64,000 nt of DNA from Halostella limicola (GTDB taxonomy: Archaea > Halobacteriota > Halobacteria > Halobacteriales > Natronoarchaeaceae), in contig NZ_RCDI01000004.1 of the NCBI RefSeq assembly GCF_003675875.1, positions 186,001-250,000 of the forward strand, in the 5' to 3' direction. Under the pieces are notes generated by a model. It was not told the DNA's origin, made no database searches, and saw only the letters and a list, made by a program, of their open reading frames with translations. Shown one piece after another: positions 9,010 through 17,897 of this stretch (position 1 is the first letter of the stretch; each line of letters begins with the position of its first letter). The position numbers were made by a program, and so were the translations under genes.

Positions 9010-9636
9010 TTAGTGTGACTTCTCGGTGGATTGCGCACGGCCGAGCGCGCCCGCAAGCGCCAGCAGGTAGCCCAGCCCATACTGGACATCCGGATCACGT
9101 AATCCGCGAAGCAGGCCAACGGCCCCGACCTGCTCGGGGGAGCTCTGCTCCGCTTCACCGACGCTCTCCAGCAGCGTTTGGATGCCATCACGAGTATCGT
9201 CGTCCGCGGCCGTCTGCGCGACCTCGCCGACCGCAGCACTGGTACCGGCCAGTGACGTGACCATCTCGTCGTCGAGCGCCGCGGTCGCAAGCGACCCTAC
9301 CTCCGCGAGTTCGGCCAGGTCGTCGAGCGTCCCGCTTTGCTGGAGCGCAAGCAACGTGTCAAGGGCCTCCCGCAGGTCGTCGCCGTTCTCCCCAATCGTT
9401 TCGGCCAGGGCCACGGTCTCGTCGGTCGCCAGGCCGTCGGCGGACTCGGCAAGCGTCGACCCAGTCGCCAAAATTTCGCGGACCATCTCGTCGTCAAGCG
9501 CGCTCTCGCCGAGCGAGAGCACGTCCAGTAGCTCGTTGACGGCGTCGAGGTGCTCCACGAACTCGGCGACCGCCTCGGGGTTCCGTTCAATCGCCGCCTC
9601 CAACTCGGACGGCTCAGGGTTCTGCGGTTCAGACAT
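9010..9636 (-). CDS. DUF1641 family protein
   Basis: 208 residues, almost wholly helical and very acidic (ESALDDEMVREILATGSTLA, LDDLAELAEVGSLATAALDD). The pattern GLLRGLRDPDVQYGLGYLLALAGALGR is the DUF1641 signature. DUF1641 proteins are regularly encoded beside sulfide:quinone oxidoreductase-like flavoproteins and formate-dehydrogenase accessory genes, and here only 2 bp separate it from such a flavoprotein, so the two are co-translated. Function is unknown; a membrane or quinone-side partner of the flavoprotein is plausible. Confidence 0.92.
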   Translation of the reverse strand: MSEPQNPEPSELEAAIERNPEAVAEFVEHLDAVNELLDVLSLGESALDDEMVREILATGSTLAESADGLATDETVALAETIGENGDDLREALDTLLALQQSGTLDDLAELAEVGSLATAALDDEMVTSLAGTSAAVGEVAQTAADDDTRDGIQTLLESVGEAEQSSPEQVGAVGLLRGLRDPDVQYGLGYLLALAGALGRAQSTEKSH

Positions 9637-9638
9637 GG

Positions 9639-10784
9639 TCAGAGCAGTCCTCGTGCAGTCAGCCAGTAGGACTCGTTGTACGCCAGTTTCGACCAGTGGA
9701 GTTTCTCCGAGGGCGGCGCCGGCGACGGTGGATTCTCGTAGTCGAACTCGACGAACGACGCCGCGTCCATCCCCGTCTCAATGAAGCACAGCGTCTTCCC
9801 GTCGTAGGTCGCCGTCGCCGGGCGGCCGCGGATCTCGCTGGCGAGGCGCTGGCCGACGACGCCTGCCTGGTAGTGGGCGACGCTGCCTGCGTTCGGGACG
9901 CCGGTGTCGGCGGTGTCGCCGAGCGCGTATACGTTCTCGGCGGCCTCGGCTTCCAGCGTGTGCTTGTCGACGTCGACCCAGCCGTCGTCGCCGAGCCCGG
10001 CCTCCTCGATCAGGTCGACGCCGCCGTGGGGCGGAATCGTCACGAGGAGGTCGTAGTCGAGTTCCGTCCCCTCCATCGACGTGATAGTCTCAGCCTCGGG
10101 ATCGATCGACTCGGCGTTGAAGAACGTCTCCACTTGGATGTCCCGTTCCTCCATGAGGGGGCGGGCCCACTCGGCGATGTGGGGGTTGCCGTGGACGCGC
10201 TGGATCGGATACGTGTACGTGATATCGACGGCCTCGCGGAGGCCGCGCTCGCGGAGCCAGTCGTCGGCCATGAAGACGAACTCGAGTGGCGCCGCCGGGC
10301 ACATGTGCGGCGTCCCGATGACGCTCAACACGAGTTCGCCCTCGGTGAACTCCAAGAACTCATCGCGGAGATCGGTCGCGCCCGATTCGCTATAGAAGTT
10401 GTACCCGCCCTCCGCGAGGCCGGGAATCTGGTCAGGCTCAAGCGTCGACCCGGTCGCCAGCACGAGATAGTCGTAGCCGACCGGCGGGGCGCCGCCGCTG
10501 AACCGGAGCCGCTGGGACTCAGTATCGATCCCGGTCACGCGGTCGATTCGGAGATCGACGGCGTCGTCGACGAGGTCGTCGAGCGGGCGACGGCCGTCGT
10601 CGGGTTCGCGCTGGCCGAACGGCACGTACAGCCAGACCGGCTTGTAGACGTGCTCGGAGTCGTCGTTGACGAGCGTGACTCGGACGTCGCCGGCGTCGAG
10701 TTCGGGTTCGAGTCGGTCGGCGAGGTCGTTCGCGAGGACTGTGCCGCCGGTCCCGCCGCCAATGATGACGACGTGCTCGGTCAT
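9639..10784 (-). CDS. sqr: FAD-dependent sulfide:quinone oxidoreductase-like protein
   Basis: 381 residues from MTEHVVIIGGGTGGTVLAND (Rossmann GxGxxG). A second nucleotide motif (YDYLVLATGSTLEPDQIPGL) and ENVYALGDTADTGVPNAGSV, the FAD-binding region, define the family. Cysteines in GTPHMCPAAPLE and KTLCFIETG sit where archaeal SQRs keep the catalytic polysulfide-binding pair. The C-terminus (HWSKLAYNESYWLTARGLL) is the amphipathic membrane-anchoring helix. The ATG is preferred because the 26 upstream residues are basic noncoding sequence overlapping tusA. It overlaps tusA by 4 bp (ATGA) and precedes DUF1641, giving the order tusA-sqr-DUF1641. Sulfide oxidation to sulfane sulfur is inferred. 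Confidence 0.93.
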   Translation of the reverse strand: MTEHVVIIGGGTGGTVLANDLADRLEPELDAGDVRVTLVNDDSEHVYKPVWLYVPFGQREPDDGRRPLDDLVDDAVDLRIDRVTGIDTESQRLRFSGGAPPVGYDYLVLATGSTLEPDQIPGLAEGGYNFYSESGATDLRDEFLEFTEGELVLSVIGTPHMCPAAPLEFVFMADDWLRERGLREAVDITYTYPIQRVHGNPHIAEWARPLMEERDIQVETFFNAESIDPEAETITSMEGTELDYDLLVTIPPHGGVDLIEEAGLGDDGWVDVDKHTLEAEAAENVYALGDTADTGVPNAGSVAHYQAGVVGQRLASEIRGRPATATYDGKTLCFIETGMDAASFVEFDYENPPSPAPPSEKLHWSKLAYNESYWLTARGLL

Positions 10785-11023
10785 GCTTTCTCCACGTAGA
10801 ACGCGTTGTAGTCGTCGAACTCTTCGACGGCGAGCAGTTCGTTGCCAGCCTTTTCGGCCCACTCCGGAACGTCGGTGAGCGACTGTTCGTTGTCGCTCAG
10901 GAGTCGGATCACATCGCCGGATTCGCTGCTCCGCACCGTTCCAATGAGGTCCATTAACGGACCCGGGCAGGCTGCACCTCTGGCGTCGACGGTCTCGTCG
11001 TGGTCGATGTCAGTCATGGGCAT
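10781..11023 (-). CDS. tusA: TusA/SirA-like sulfurtransferase
   Basis: 80 residues. VDARGAACPGPLMDLIGTVR carries the CPxP motif whose cysteine holds the persulfide in TusA-family carriers; the rest (DVIRLLSDNEQSLTDVPEWA) has the usual two-layer alpha/beta pattern. It is the first gene of the tusA-sqr-DUF1641 run and overlaps sqr by ATGA. It could accept sulfur from the flavoprotein and deliver it to the downstream enzymes. GTATTGTG lies 34-41 bp upstream (11057-11064). Start at 11023 or two codons later. Confidence 0.95.
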   Translation of the reverse strand: MPMTDIDHDETVDARGAACPGPLMDLIGTVRSSESGDVIRLLSDNEQSLTDVPEWAEKAGNELLAVEEFDDYNAFYVEKA

Positions 11024-11204
11024 CTCACAGGAGTCAGTACGGTCTGGTTGGCATTAGTATTGTGCGACTATTCCAGGATTCTGAAAACTCGGTAGGTGGA
11101 GTGTGAGGAAGCGATACTGGGAAGTACGACGATCGAAGAAACCCACGACGACCAGGCGACCACTGAATCAATCAATCCGGTGAAACAACCGCGTCGGCGG
11201 ACTG

Positions 11205-12455
11205 CTATTGGTCTATCTGGGACGCCCACACTGCGGGAAGCCGTGCGTAGATGACCGCGTTGTCGACGAGCACGTCGACCGGGACGTACTCGTCGGCAGC
11301 GTGGACGGTGTCGGTCCCGAGCGCGAACTCGACGGTCGGGATGCCCGCGTTCCGGAGCGCCTTGGCGTCGCCGCCACCGGTGGCACTCCTTCGGAAGACG
11401 CGCTCTCCTGTGACGTCCTCTGCCGTCGACGCGACAGCTTCGACGAGCGGGCTGTCAGGGGCTTCGGCGGTGCCGACGCTCCAGGAGACGTCGGCGATCG
11501 TGATGCCCTCGCAGTCGGCGACGCAATCCCGAATACCCGCGAGTACATCGGTCGTCTGGATACCCGCCGTCAGCCGCACGTCGACCTCGGCGCGGGCAGA
11601 CTGCGGGACGCTGTTTATCGCGTCTCCGCCATCGAGGATGCCGAGATTGATCGAGGGGTACCAGAACAGATCGCGGGCAACATCCTCGTCCATCAACGAG
11701 GCGTAGTATTCGACCGACTCCTCGACGATCGGCTCCATGTCTGGGGCAATCTCGAGTCGCTTGGAGCCGAAACGTTCGCGCAAGATCTCGACGGCGGCGT
11801 AGAGACGGTCAATCGCGTTGACGCCGAGTACTGGCCGGGAGCCGTGGGCCCCCTCGCCACTGGCTTCGAGCGTCAGCCAGATGCTGCCTCGGTCAGCGAT
11901 CGTCACGGAATGACGGCCTGCCTCGCAGGTCGGCTCGCCGATCACGCAGGCGTCCGCGTCGAGCTGTCCGGACTCCAGCAGCGCGGCCAAGCCGGCGTCG
12001 CCGCCTACTTCCTCGTCGCTCACGAAGGCGAACAGGAGATCGACAGGCGGATCAGCGTCAGTGGCCGCAAATGCCTGAATTGCGAACAGCATCGACGCCA
12101 CGGCACCCTTCATGTCGGTCGCGCCGCGACCGTAAACCCGATCGCCGACGTACTCGCCGAGTGGGTCATGCGTCCACGCGTCGCCGTCGAACGGGACCGT
12201 ATCGAGGTGACCGTTGTACAGCAGCGTTCGGTCAGACTCACCGGAGACCCGAACGAGGAGGTTCGGCTTCGCCGGATCGACTGCGAAGCGATCGACCTCG
12301 ACCGGAAACGAATCGAGGAACCGCTCGATCTCGGCGACGACATCGCGCGTGTCACCGGGCGGATTCGATGTGTCGATCGCGAGGAGATCGAGAGCGAGCA
12401 TCAACAGGTCCTCTCGATACTCTTGAACGTACTCGGGAGGAGTAGCGTCGCTCAT
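11205..12455 (-). CDS. M20 family metallopeptidase (ArgE/DapE/carboxypeptidase G2 type)
   Basis: 416 residues. The metal ligands are visible in order: His in YNGHLDTVP, bridging Asp in YGRGATDMKGAVASM, the Glu pair in FVSDEEVGGD, Asp/Glu of CVIGEPTCE, and a His near the C-terminus in GTDTVHAADEYVP. A dimerisation lid lies in the middle. The substrate could be an N-acyl amino acid or small peptide. It overlaps the CoA-disulfide-reductase-like gene by 4 bp, so the pair is co-translated; this suggests cleavage of a thiol-containing peptide such as a gamma-glutamylcysteine derivative, which is inference. Confidence 0.9.
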   Translation of the reverse strand: MSDATPPEYVQEYREDLLMLALDLLAIDTSNPPGDTRDVVAEIERFLDSFPVEVDRFAVDPAKPNLLVRVSGESDRTLLYNGHLDTVPFDGDAWTHDPLGEYVGDRVYGRGATDMKGAVASMLFAIQAFAATDADPPVDLLFAFVSDEEVGGDAGLAALLESGQLDADACVIGEPTCEAGRHSVTIADRGSIWLTLEASGEGAHGSRPVLGVNAIDRLYAAVEILRERFGSKRLEIAPDMEPIVEESVEYYASLMDEDVARDLFWYPSINLGILDGGDAINSVPQSARAEVDVRLTAGIQTTDVLAGIRDCVADCEGITIADVSWSVGTAEAPDSPLVEAVASTAEDVTGERVFRRSATGGGDAKALRNAGIPTVEFALGTDTVHAADEYVPVDVLVDNAVIYARLPAVWASQIDQ

Positions 12456-13804
12456 GCGCGATCGAGTTTGCCATCGAGGACTTTCGCTGCCGTAAGGACT
12501 GGATCCCAGACGGGACTGAACGGCGGTGCGTAGGCCAGGTCGGCGTTTCGCAGCTCGGTTACCGTCATGCCCGCCGTGAGTGCCATCGCGATCGTGTCGA
12601 TCCGCTTTGCACCCTCCTGACCGACGACCGTCCCGCCCAGCAGCCGGCCGAATTCCCGGTCGGCCACCAGCGTGACGGTGAGCTCTGCGCCATCGGGGTA
12701 GTAGTGGGCCCGTGTCGGTGCCGATATGGTTACTGAGACGGGGTCAAAGCCGGCGTCCCGTGCCCGTTCCTCGTCGAGGATGCCGGTTCGGGCGGCGCCG
12801 AGGTCGAACGCCTTGACGATGGCCGTTCCGGCGATTTCGCCGACCCGCTCCGGATCGCCGACGACGGTCTGGCCGATTGCGCGGCCGGCGCGGTTGGCGG
12901 TCAGCGCCAGCGGCACGTGGTCCGGCTCACCGGTCACGACGTGGCGTGCCTCCGCGCAGTCGCCCGCAGCGTAGATGTTCTCGTAGTTTGTCCGACCGTG
13001 CTCGTCGCTCGCGATGGCTCCGGTCTCACCCAACTCGATGCCGGCGTCCGCCGCTAAGTCGGTATTCGGTTCGACACCGACGCCGACGATGGCGACGTTG
13101 GCGGGATGGGACTCGTCGTCGAGCGTGACGCGCTCGACCGGGTCGGCACCCTCGAAGCCTGACACGGCGGTGTCGAGGTGCAGCTCGACTCCCTGCTCGC
13201 GGAGGTGGTCCTCGACGACCTCGGCCACCGCGTCACCGAACGGTTGGAGGACGTGCGGCAGCATCTCGTAGAGGTGGACGTCGACGCCCCGCGCCGACAG
13301 CGCCTCGGCCATCTCGATGCCGACGTACCCGCCGCCGATGATCGCTGCGGAGTCCGGCGAGTGTTCGGTGACGTAGTTCTCGATGGCATCGGCCTCGTCC
13401 ATGTCGTGGATCGTGAACACGCCGTCGAGGCCGAGCCCGTCGAACGGCGGTTCGATGGCTCTCGCGCCCGTCGCGACGAGGAGATGGTCATAGGGCTGGT
13501 CGAACGTCTCGCCGTCTCCCTCGACGGTGACGGTTTCGGCCTCGGGGTCGATGCCGACGACCTCGTGGCCGGTCCGGAGGTCGACATCGCGCTCATCGCG
13601 GAACTCCTCGGGCGTCACGGCGACGAGGTCCTCCAGGTCCTTGACCTCGCCTTTGACGTAGTAAGGCATTCCGCAGGCGGCGTAGGACACCCACTCGCCC
13701 TTCTCGAAGACGACGACGTCCAGCTCCGGGTCCTCGCGCTTGGCCTTGCTCGCGGCACTCATCCCCGCGGCGTCACCGCCGACGACCACGAACGTGTCGC
13801 TCAT
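12452..13804 (-). CDS. cdr: CoA-disulfide reductase / NADH oxidase family flavoprotein
   Basis: 450 residues from MSDTFVVVGGDAAGMSAASK. WVSYAACGMPYYVKGEV carries the single redox-active Cys of the CoA-disulfide reductase/NADH oxidase/persulfide reductase group. NAD-binding AAIIGGGYVGIEMAEAL, the FAD motif ENIYAAGDCAEARH and a C-terminal dimerisation domain (GTAIVKAFDLGAARTG ... LAYAPPFSPVWDPVLTAAKV) complete the fold. No C-terminal rhodanese is present. In haloarchaea this family could reduce CoA or gamma-glutamylcysteine disulfides or persulfides. A caAAtattg palindrome resembling the local GTATTGTG motif lies about 47 bp upstream. Confidence 0.93.
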   Translation of the reverse strand: MSDTFVVVGGDAAGMSAASKAKREDPELDVVVFEKGEWVSYAACGMPYYVKGEVKDLEDLVAVTPEEFRDERDVDLRTGHEVVGIDPEAETVTVEGDGETFDQPYDHLLVATGARAIEPPFDGLGLDGVFTIHDMDEADAIENYVTEHSPDSAAIIGGGYVGIEMAEALSARGVDVHLYEMLPHVLQPFGDAVAEVVEDHLREQGVELHLDTAVSGFEGADPVERVTLDDESHPANVAIVGVGVEPNTDLAADAGIELGETGAIASDEHGRTNYENIYAAGDCAEARHVVTGEPDHVPLALTANRAGRAIGQTVVGDPERVGEIAGTAIVKAFDLGAARTGILDEERARDAGFDPVSVTISAPTRAHYYPDGAELTVTLVADREFGRLLGGTVVGQEGAKRIDTIAMALTAGMTVTELRNADLAYAPPFSPVWDPVLTAAKVLDGKLDRA

Positions 13805-13888
13805 ATTTCGGCGTTGATGCGGTAGCGCCAAAAGTATTTCGCGGAATTCACAATATTGCTAGAGTCTCTTCGGTGGCCCAGAGCGACC

Positions 13889-15136
13889 TCACTCGGAGAG
13901 AGATTCCGTGGCAGGGCCAGTCACGGGAGCCCGCGGGATCAGTGCGGTCCATAGGTCGACAACGAGGAACGCCCAAGCGACGGCGATCAGCAGGTAGCCG
14001 ACGAGCGCCAGCGGGTCCGCGAGACCCTCGAGTGGCGGCATCGCCGTGCCCCAGAGTGCGAGCATTCCGACGTTAACGCTTGCAATCTGAACCCATGACG
14101 GCCGGCCGACAGTCTCAACGCCCACATCCAGCAGGGAGACGACGTCCTGCGTCTCGTTCCCGAGGGAAACCACAACGGCGGGCAGGAACGCCATCGCTAG
14201 CTGGAGCATCCACCCGAACACCAGGCCGTCAATCGCCGCTAACTCGATTGCCGTCCCGGGAACGGTCTCCGGGAACAGCAACACGAGCGGCGCCCACGGG
14301 ACCGGGAACGCCAGCCAGAGATACGCCCCGAGAACGAGCACGAGCCGCCGAGTCCGCGTCCGGTCACCGGCTCGGTACGTCCCGACGACGTTCGCCAGCA
14401 GCGCTACGGTTCCAATGACGTACACAGCCAGTCCGCCCATCGTGAGTTCGTGGCGCGCGAGCCACGGGCCGGCGACGAGTCCCGCCGCCCCAACAGTGAC
14501 CCCCCAGTAGGTGACGCTACGGAGCCGCGGGTACCGGAGGTCGGCTCCGAACAGGTGCGGGATCGACGTGAGGAGTGCGCCGGCGGCGACGAGCGCGAGG
14601 AAGCCCCAGACGTTGGCGTGAACGTGTGCCTCGATCGAACCGAAGTACCCGCCGGGCCCGTGGAGATTCAACAGCATCCCGAACGCGGCGAGGATGCCGA
14701 CGACCAGGAACCAGGGTGCGGTTCTGAAGAACTGAGTCCCTCGGTCGCCGGACGTACTCGTCCGGAAGACCGTCACCAGCAGCCCGCCGAGGGCCGTGAG
14801 GACGAGCGTTGCACCGACTGCAGCGGTCGTCGTGTCGCCGGTCGCCATCCCAATCAGGACGAGCGGGTATCCCGCGTTCAGTGTAAGCCACTGGAACCAC
14901 CTGTTCCGGGTGGTCGCGGCCGTTGTCGCGGACGCAGAACCCGCGAGGGCCGGGAGGACGCCGAACAGCGACTGTGTCAGCCCCCCGATAGTAACGAAGT
15001 GGATCGTCAACCAACGGAGCCGCGGCAACGCGTCGATCGCTCCAAATTCGACACCCAGCTTTCCGATGACGGCCAGCAAGCCGACGGATAGATACAGACC
15101 GGCCATGAGAAGGAACGGGTTGTTTCGTGTTTGCAT
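13889..15136 (-). CDS. heme-copper oxidase subunit I-like / NnrS-like membrane protein
   Basis: 415 residues with about 12 TM helices. Histidines appear at positions suited to heme or metal ligation (RWLTIHFVTIGG, NLHGPGGYFGSIEAHVHANV, SIPHLFGADL, LARHELTMG), a pattern seen in a divergent cytochrome-oxidase-I-like family and in NnrS. Proton-channel and Cu_B tyrosine motifs are not obvious, so oxygen reduction is not assured. A longer open frame adds 38 residues beginning before MHMFEYIRQ, but MQTRNNPFLLMAGLYL fits better. It is divergently transcribed from the Bat-like regulator 140 bp away, its likely controller. Confidence 0.75.
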   Translation of the reverse strand: MQTRNNPFLLMAGLYLSVGLLAVIGKLGVEFGAIDALPRLRWLTIHFVTIGGLTQSLFGVLPALAGSASATTAATTRNRWFQWLTLNAGYPLVLIGMATGDTTTAAVGATLVLTALGGLLVTVFRTSTSGDRGTQFFRTAPWFLVVGILAAFGMLLNLHGPGGYFGSIEAHVHANVWGFLALVAAGALLTSIPHLFGADLRYPRLRSVTYWGVTVGAAGLVAGPWLARHELTMGGLAVYVIGTVALLANVVGTYRAGDRTRTRRLVLVLGAYLWLAFPVPWAPLVLLFPETVPGTAIELAAIDGLVFGWMLQLAMAFLPAVVVSLGNETQDVVSLLDVGVETVGRPSWVQIASVNVGMLALWGTAMPPLEGLADPLALVGYLLIAVAWAFLVVDLWTALIPRAPVTGPATESLSE

Positions 15137-15275
15137 CGTTGTGAACACCTGCCTCAGAATTATCACCCGGTCCGTGTACCAGTTCGGACGAACCTGTCGG
15201 ATGTATTCGAACATGTGAGCATAACTCAAACATGTCAGGGGGTAGTTCAAGGGATTCCAGTGACGATGTACCAGT

Positions 15276-15920
15276 ATGCCCCGAGCCCAGCTCTCTATTT
15301 CCCTGCCGTCGGATGTCTGGATTCGCGATTTGTCGACGTCCTACGACGCCACAACGTTCGAAGTCGTGACAGCGCTTGCAGGCGAGGACGCAGGAATCGC
15401 ACTCCTCCGGATCGAGAGTACCGATCTCCTCGACATCCTCGCGGACGTTCGGGGCCAACCGGACGTCGTTGACGCCGACTTGCTCTGGAAGCGCGAGCGG
15501 ACTGCGCTCGTTCAAGTCGAAACGACGAGTCCACCGCTCCTCTTTCCTCTATGGCAGGCAGGCGTCCCCGTCGAGTTGCCGTTCACCGTACTTGCCGGAC
15601 GCGCGACGTGGGAACTGACGACGTCGTCGGATCGACTGTCCGAACTCGGCGAGCACCTCGACGAGGCGGGCATCGAGTATGACATCGAGTCCGTCGTCGA
15701 AATCGGCTCTTCGGAAGCCGACCGGCTGCTGACACCTCGACAGCAAGAGGTGCTGGCCGTCGCGATCGACGAGGGGTACTACGCCGTTCCGCGCGAAGCG
15801 ACGCTCACCGACGTTGCAGAGACGTTGGGCGTCTCGAAGTCGACGTGCAGCGACATCCTCCACCGCTGTGAGAGCAGCATCATCACCTGGTTCGCCGCAG
15901 AAGAGTTCACGCAGCCCTGA
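15276..15920 (+). CDS. Bat-type transcriptional regulator (HTH_10)
   Basis: 214 residues. An N-terminal acidic sensor-like region (about 1-150) precedes the HTH_10 domain LTPRQQEVLAVAIDEGYYAV ... TLTDVAETLGVSKSTCSDIL ... HRCESSIITWFAAE. This is the DNA-binding module of the bacterio-opsin activator family, unique to haloarchaea. No PAS or GAF domain is fused, so it is the short form. It faces the oxidase-like membrane gene across a 139-bp intergenic region and probably regulates it or the surrounding redox genes. Confidence 0.92.
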   Translation: MPRAQLSISLPSDVWIRDLSTSYDATTFEVVTALAGEDAGIALLRIESTDLLDILADVRGQPDVVDADLLWKRERTALVQVETTSPPLLFPLWQAGVPVELPFTVLAGRATWELTTSSDRLSELGEHLDEAGIEYDIESVVEIGSSEADRLLTPRQQEVLAVAIDEGYYAVPREATLTDVAETLGVSKSTCSDILHRCESSIITWFAAEEFTQP

Positions 15921-15940
15921 CGAGTGCCGACCGATATGCG

Positions 15941-16200
15941 TCAGGGTTCGCTGTCGTCCTGCGCGCTACACGCACAGCCAGATGAGCGGACTCGATAGAC
16001 GGCACCGAACACACCGACCGTTAGCGCGGTCACTACGATTCTGACGAGCCCACCACCGAGTGCAGCCGCCGTTCCCCCGGCAGCCGCGGCGCCGGCGCCG
16101 CGAAGAGACAGCAGAGACTCAACGCACCGCCAACACCGAGTAGTCGCCACGGCGGTGTCGACGCATCTTCCGTACTCGCCTCCGCGTCCGAACCAGCCAT
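15941..16200 (-). pseudogene. frameshifted small Ala/Gly-rich membrane protein
   Basis: From ATG 16198-16200 the frame reads MAGSDAEASTEDASTPPWRL and LGVGGALSLCCLFAAPA. It then loses its character, while the adjacent frame continues AAAGGTAAALGGGLVRIVVT, ALTVGVFGAVYRVR to the stop at 15941. The two halves together form one typical haloarchaeal two-TM protein of about 80 residues with a CC pair. A frameshift lies in the GC-only run near 16095-16105, where an assembly indel is also possible. It precedes two further Cys-motif membrane genes and may once have belonged to their operon. Confidence 0.65.
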
Positions 16201-16267
16201 CGATTGGTCTCTCGTTCGCCTGATTGACCCAAGTGCGTTTGGGTCGTCGAGGCCGTCGGTCGCACTG

Positions 16268-16681
16268 TCAGCACACCTCGCAACGCCGGCGCTGGTAGAC
16301 CAGGAGCGCGGCGAAGCACGCGACGCTCACGACACCCAGGATTGGGCGGAGCGGGTCGAAGTACGTCATGAGCGCCGACGAGCTGAACAGCGCGAGCAAC
16401 ACGGCGTTACAGATCGGACAGCCGAACGCCAGGAATCCGCCGACGATTCCACCGGCAGCGAATTGATCGCCAATGGGCTCCTCGGCTAGCGAGCGCTGGT
16501 AGACGAACGCGCCGGCGAAGGCGGCGGTCGCGACGAGGAACAGATAGTCCGCCGGGGTCCGAGAGACCATCCGCACGTAGACCGGGTTCGGCAGCAGGCC
16601 GGTCACCGCCCCGAACAGGACAAACACCCCGATGCTCACGCCGATACTCCGGATCAGACGGGGGCGCGGCAGCGCCGTCAT
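16268..16681 (-). CDS. four-TM membrane protein with CPxC motif
   Basis: 137 residues from MTALPRPRLIRSIG. Four TM helices are visible; the third contains FGCPICNAVLLALF, with the cysteines at the helix start as in thiol or metal membrane proteins. The C-terminus ends RRRCEVC. It overlaps the upstream membrane gene by 4 bp (ATGA), which itself overlaps the DsbA-like gene, so the three form an operon. The pairing of Cys-motif membrane proteins with a secreted DsbA-like protein suggests periplasm-facing thiol redox or metal transfer; the family has no proven function. Confidence 0.75.
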   Translation of the reverse strand: MTALPRPRLIRSIGVSIGVFVLFGAVTGLLPNPVYVRMVSRTPADYLFLVATAAFAGAFVYQRSLAEEPIGDQFAAGGIVGGFLAFGCPICNAVLLALFSSSALMTYFDPLRPILGVVSVACFAALLVYQRRRCEVC

Positions 16682-17085
16682 GCACGCCCACCTCCGTCGA
16701 GCGAACACGTTCGTGGGTCGCCTGCGCGACCGAGGAAGAAGAGGAGTAGGGCGATTCCGCCAAGTCGAAGGAGGTTGCCGTCGAACGGCAGCGCCGCCAT
16801 CGCACCGACGAAGCCCAGCGCGCCGAGCACGCCCGCACCACAGCTCGCACAGCCGGCGGCGAGCAGTCCGGGGAGCACGCCGACGATCGTCGACGCACTC
16901 CGGCGACGTGCGCGCTGGACTAGCGCGAGCGCGTTGCTCACCGCGATACCGGTCAGGACGACGTACGTGGCGACAATCACGACGGCGGTCACCAGTAACC
17001 GCGCGTCCGACGTGAGCGGATAGCCGAGCGTGTCGCAGAGGTCACGAATCCAGTCGCGACTCGTGGCGGCGCGGTTCCCGGTCAC
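16678..17085 (-). CDS. membrane protein with CxxCG motif
   Basis: 135 residues, three or four TM helices (LLVTAVVIVATYVVLTGIAV, VGVLPGLLAAGCASCGAGVL, LRLGGIALLLFFLGRAGD). The CASCG motif in a helix mirrors the CPIC motif of the next gene. It overlaps both neighbours by 4 bp (ATGA), a strong sign of translational coupling with the DsbA-like gene upstream and the four-TM gene downstream. No family name is certain; exported-thiol redox or metal relay is inference. Confidence 0.75.
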   Translation of the reverse strand: MTGNRAATSRDWIRDLCDTLGYPLTSDARLLVTAVVIVATYVVLTGIAVSNALALVQRARRRSASTIVGVLPGLLAAGCASCGAGVLGALGFVGAMAALPFDGNLLRLGGIALLLFFLGRAGDPRTCSLDGGGRA

Positions 17086-17819
17086 GCCTCCATCACCTTC
17101 TCGATCGCCTCGGCGAAGTTCTCGTAGGGGTCGGCGCCGACGAGCTTTCCGGCCGCCCCGGAGTCACGGTTGTAGAGTACGAACCCGGGCGTCCCCATGA
17201 TTCTCGACTCCCGGGCCACGCCGACGTTCGGCTCGGTTCGCTCCCGGATCGACGCGCCGCGTTCCTCGCGGCAGGTCTCAACCGTGGAGCGGTCGATGCC
17301 AGCTGTCTGTTCGGTGACCGCCGCGAACGTCTCGTCGTCGGCCCAGTCCGTGCCGGAGTCGGGCTGTTCGGCGAAGGCCGCCGCGTGCCAGTTCCATAAC
17401 GCGTCGGGGTCGCTGTCGGCGACCTGCGACCACACGCAATGCTCTCAGACCGCCGCCGGCATCGAGTACTCCCCGATGTTCGGGTAGGGTAGCACGGCCG
17501 GGCGCGCGTCGCCGGTGTCGAGGAACTTCCGGCCGAACTCTGGGAGCGTCTCCGTCTCGAACTGCTTGCAGAACGGGCACAGATAGTCCGTCCAGTAGTT
17601 GATGTCCACCGGCGCATCACGTTTGCCGGCGATGGGGCGGCCGTCGAGGTCGACGTCGAACCTGGTCGTCCCGGAACCAGCGTGCGTGGTGTCGGGGACG
17701 TAGTGCTGTCCGCTCGCACCAGATCGCGATCCGATGTAGGCGACACCACCACCGAACGCGAGCACCGCGCCGCCGGCGATGAGTGCTCTCCGCCGAGTGA
17801 TAGTGTCCTCTTCGTCCAT
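17082..17819 (-). pseudogene. DsbA-family secreted thioredoxin interrupted by in-frame TGA
   Basis: The frame begins MDEEDTITRRRALIAGGAVL, a Tat-type RRR signal. It contains the active site NYWTDYLCPFCKQFETE, reaches TGA at 17445-17447, and continues in the same frame as EHCVWSQVADSDPDALWNWH ... MGTPGFVLYNRDSGAAGKLV, the rest of the DsbA fold with its cis-Pro loop. CGA or TGG to TGA would explain the stop. Both halves retain good composition, so the mutation is recent or an error. A restart at GTG 17433-17435 would give only the C-terminal half. It overlaps the CxxCG membrane gene by 4 bp. Confidence 0.85.
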
Positions 17820-17897
17820 CTATATACAATACCACTTCGCATCGGCTGATAGACGTTGTGGTCCTAACTGAATTCCAAAATCGCCCTCTATGGGCAC

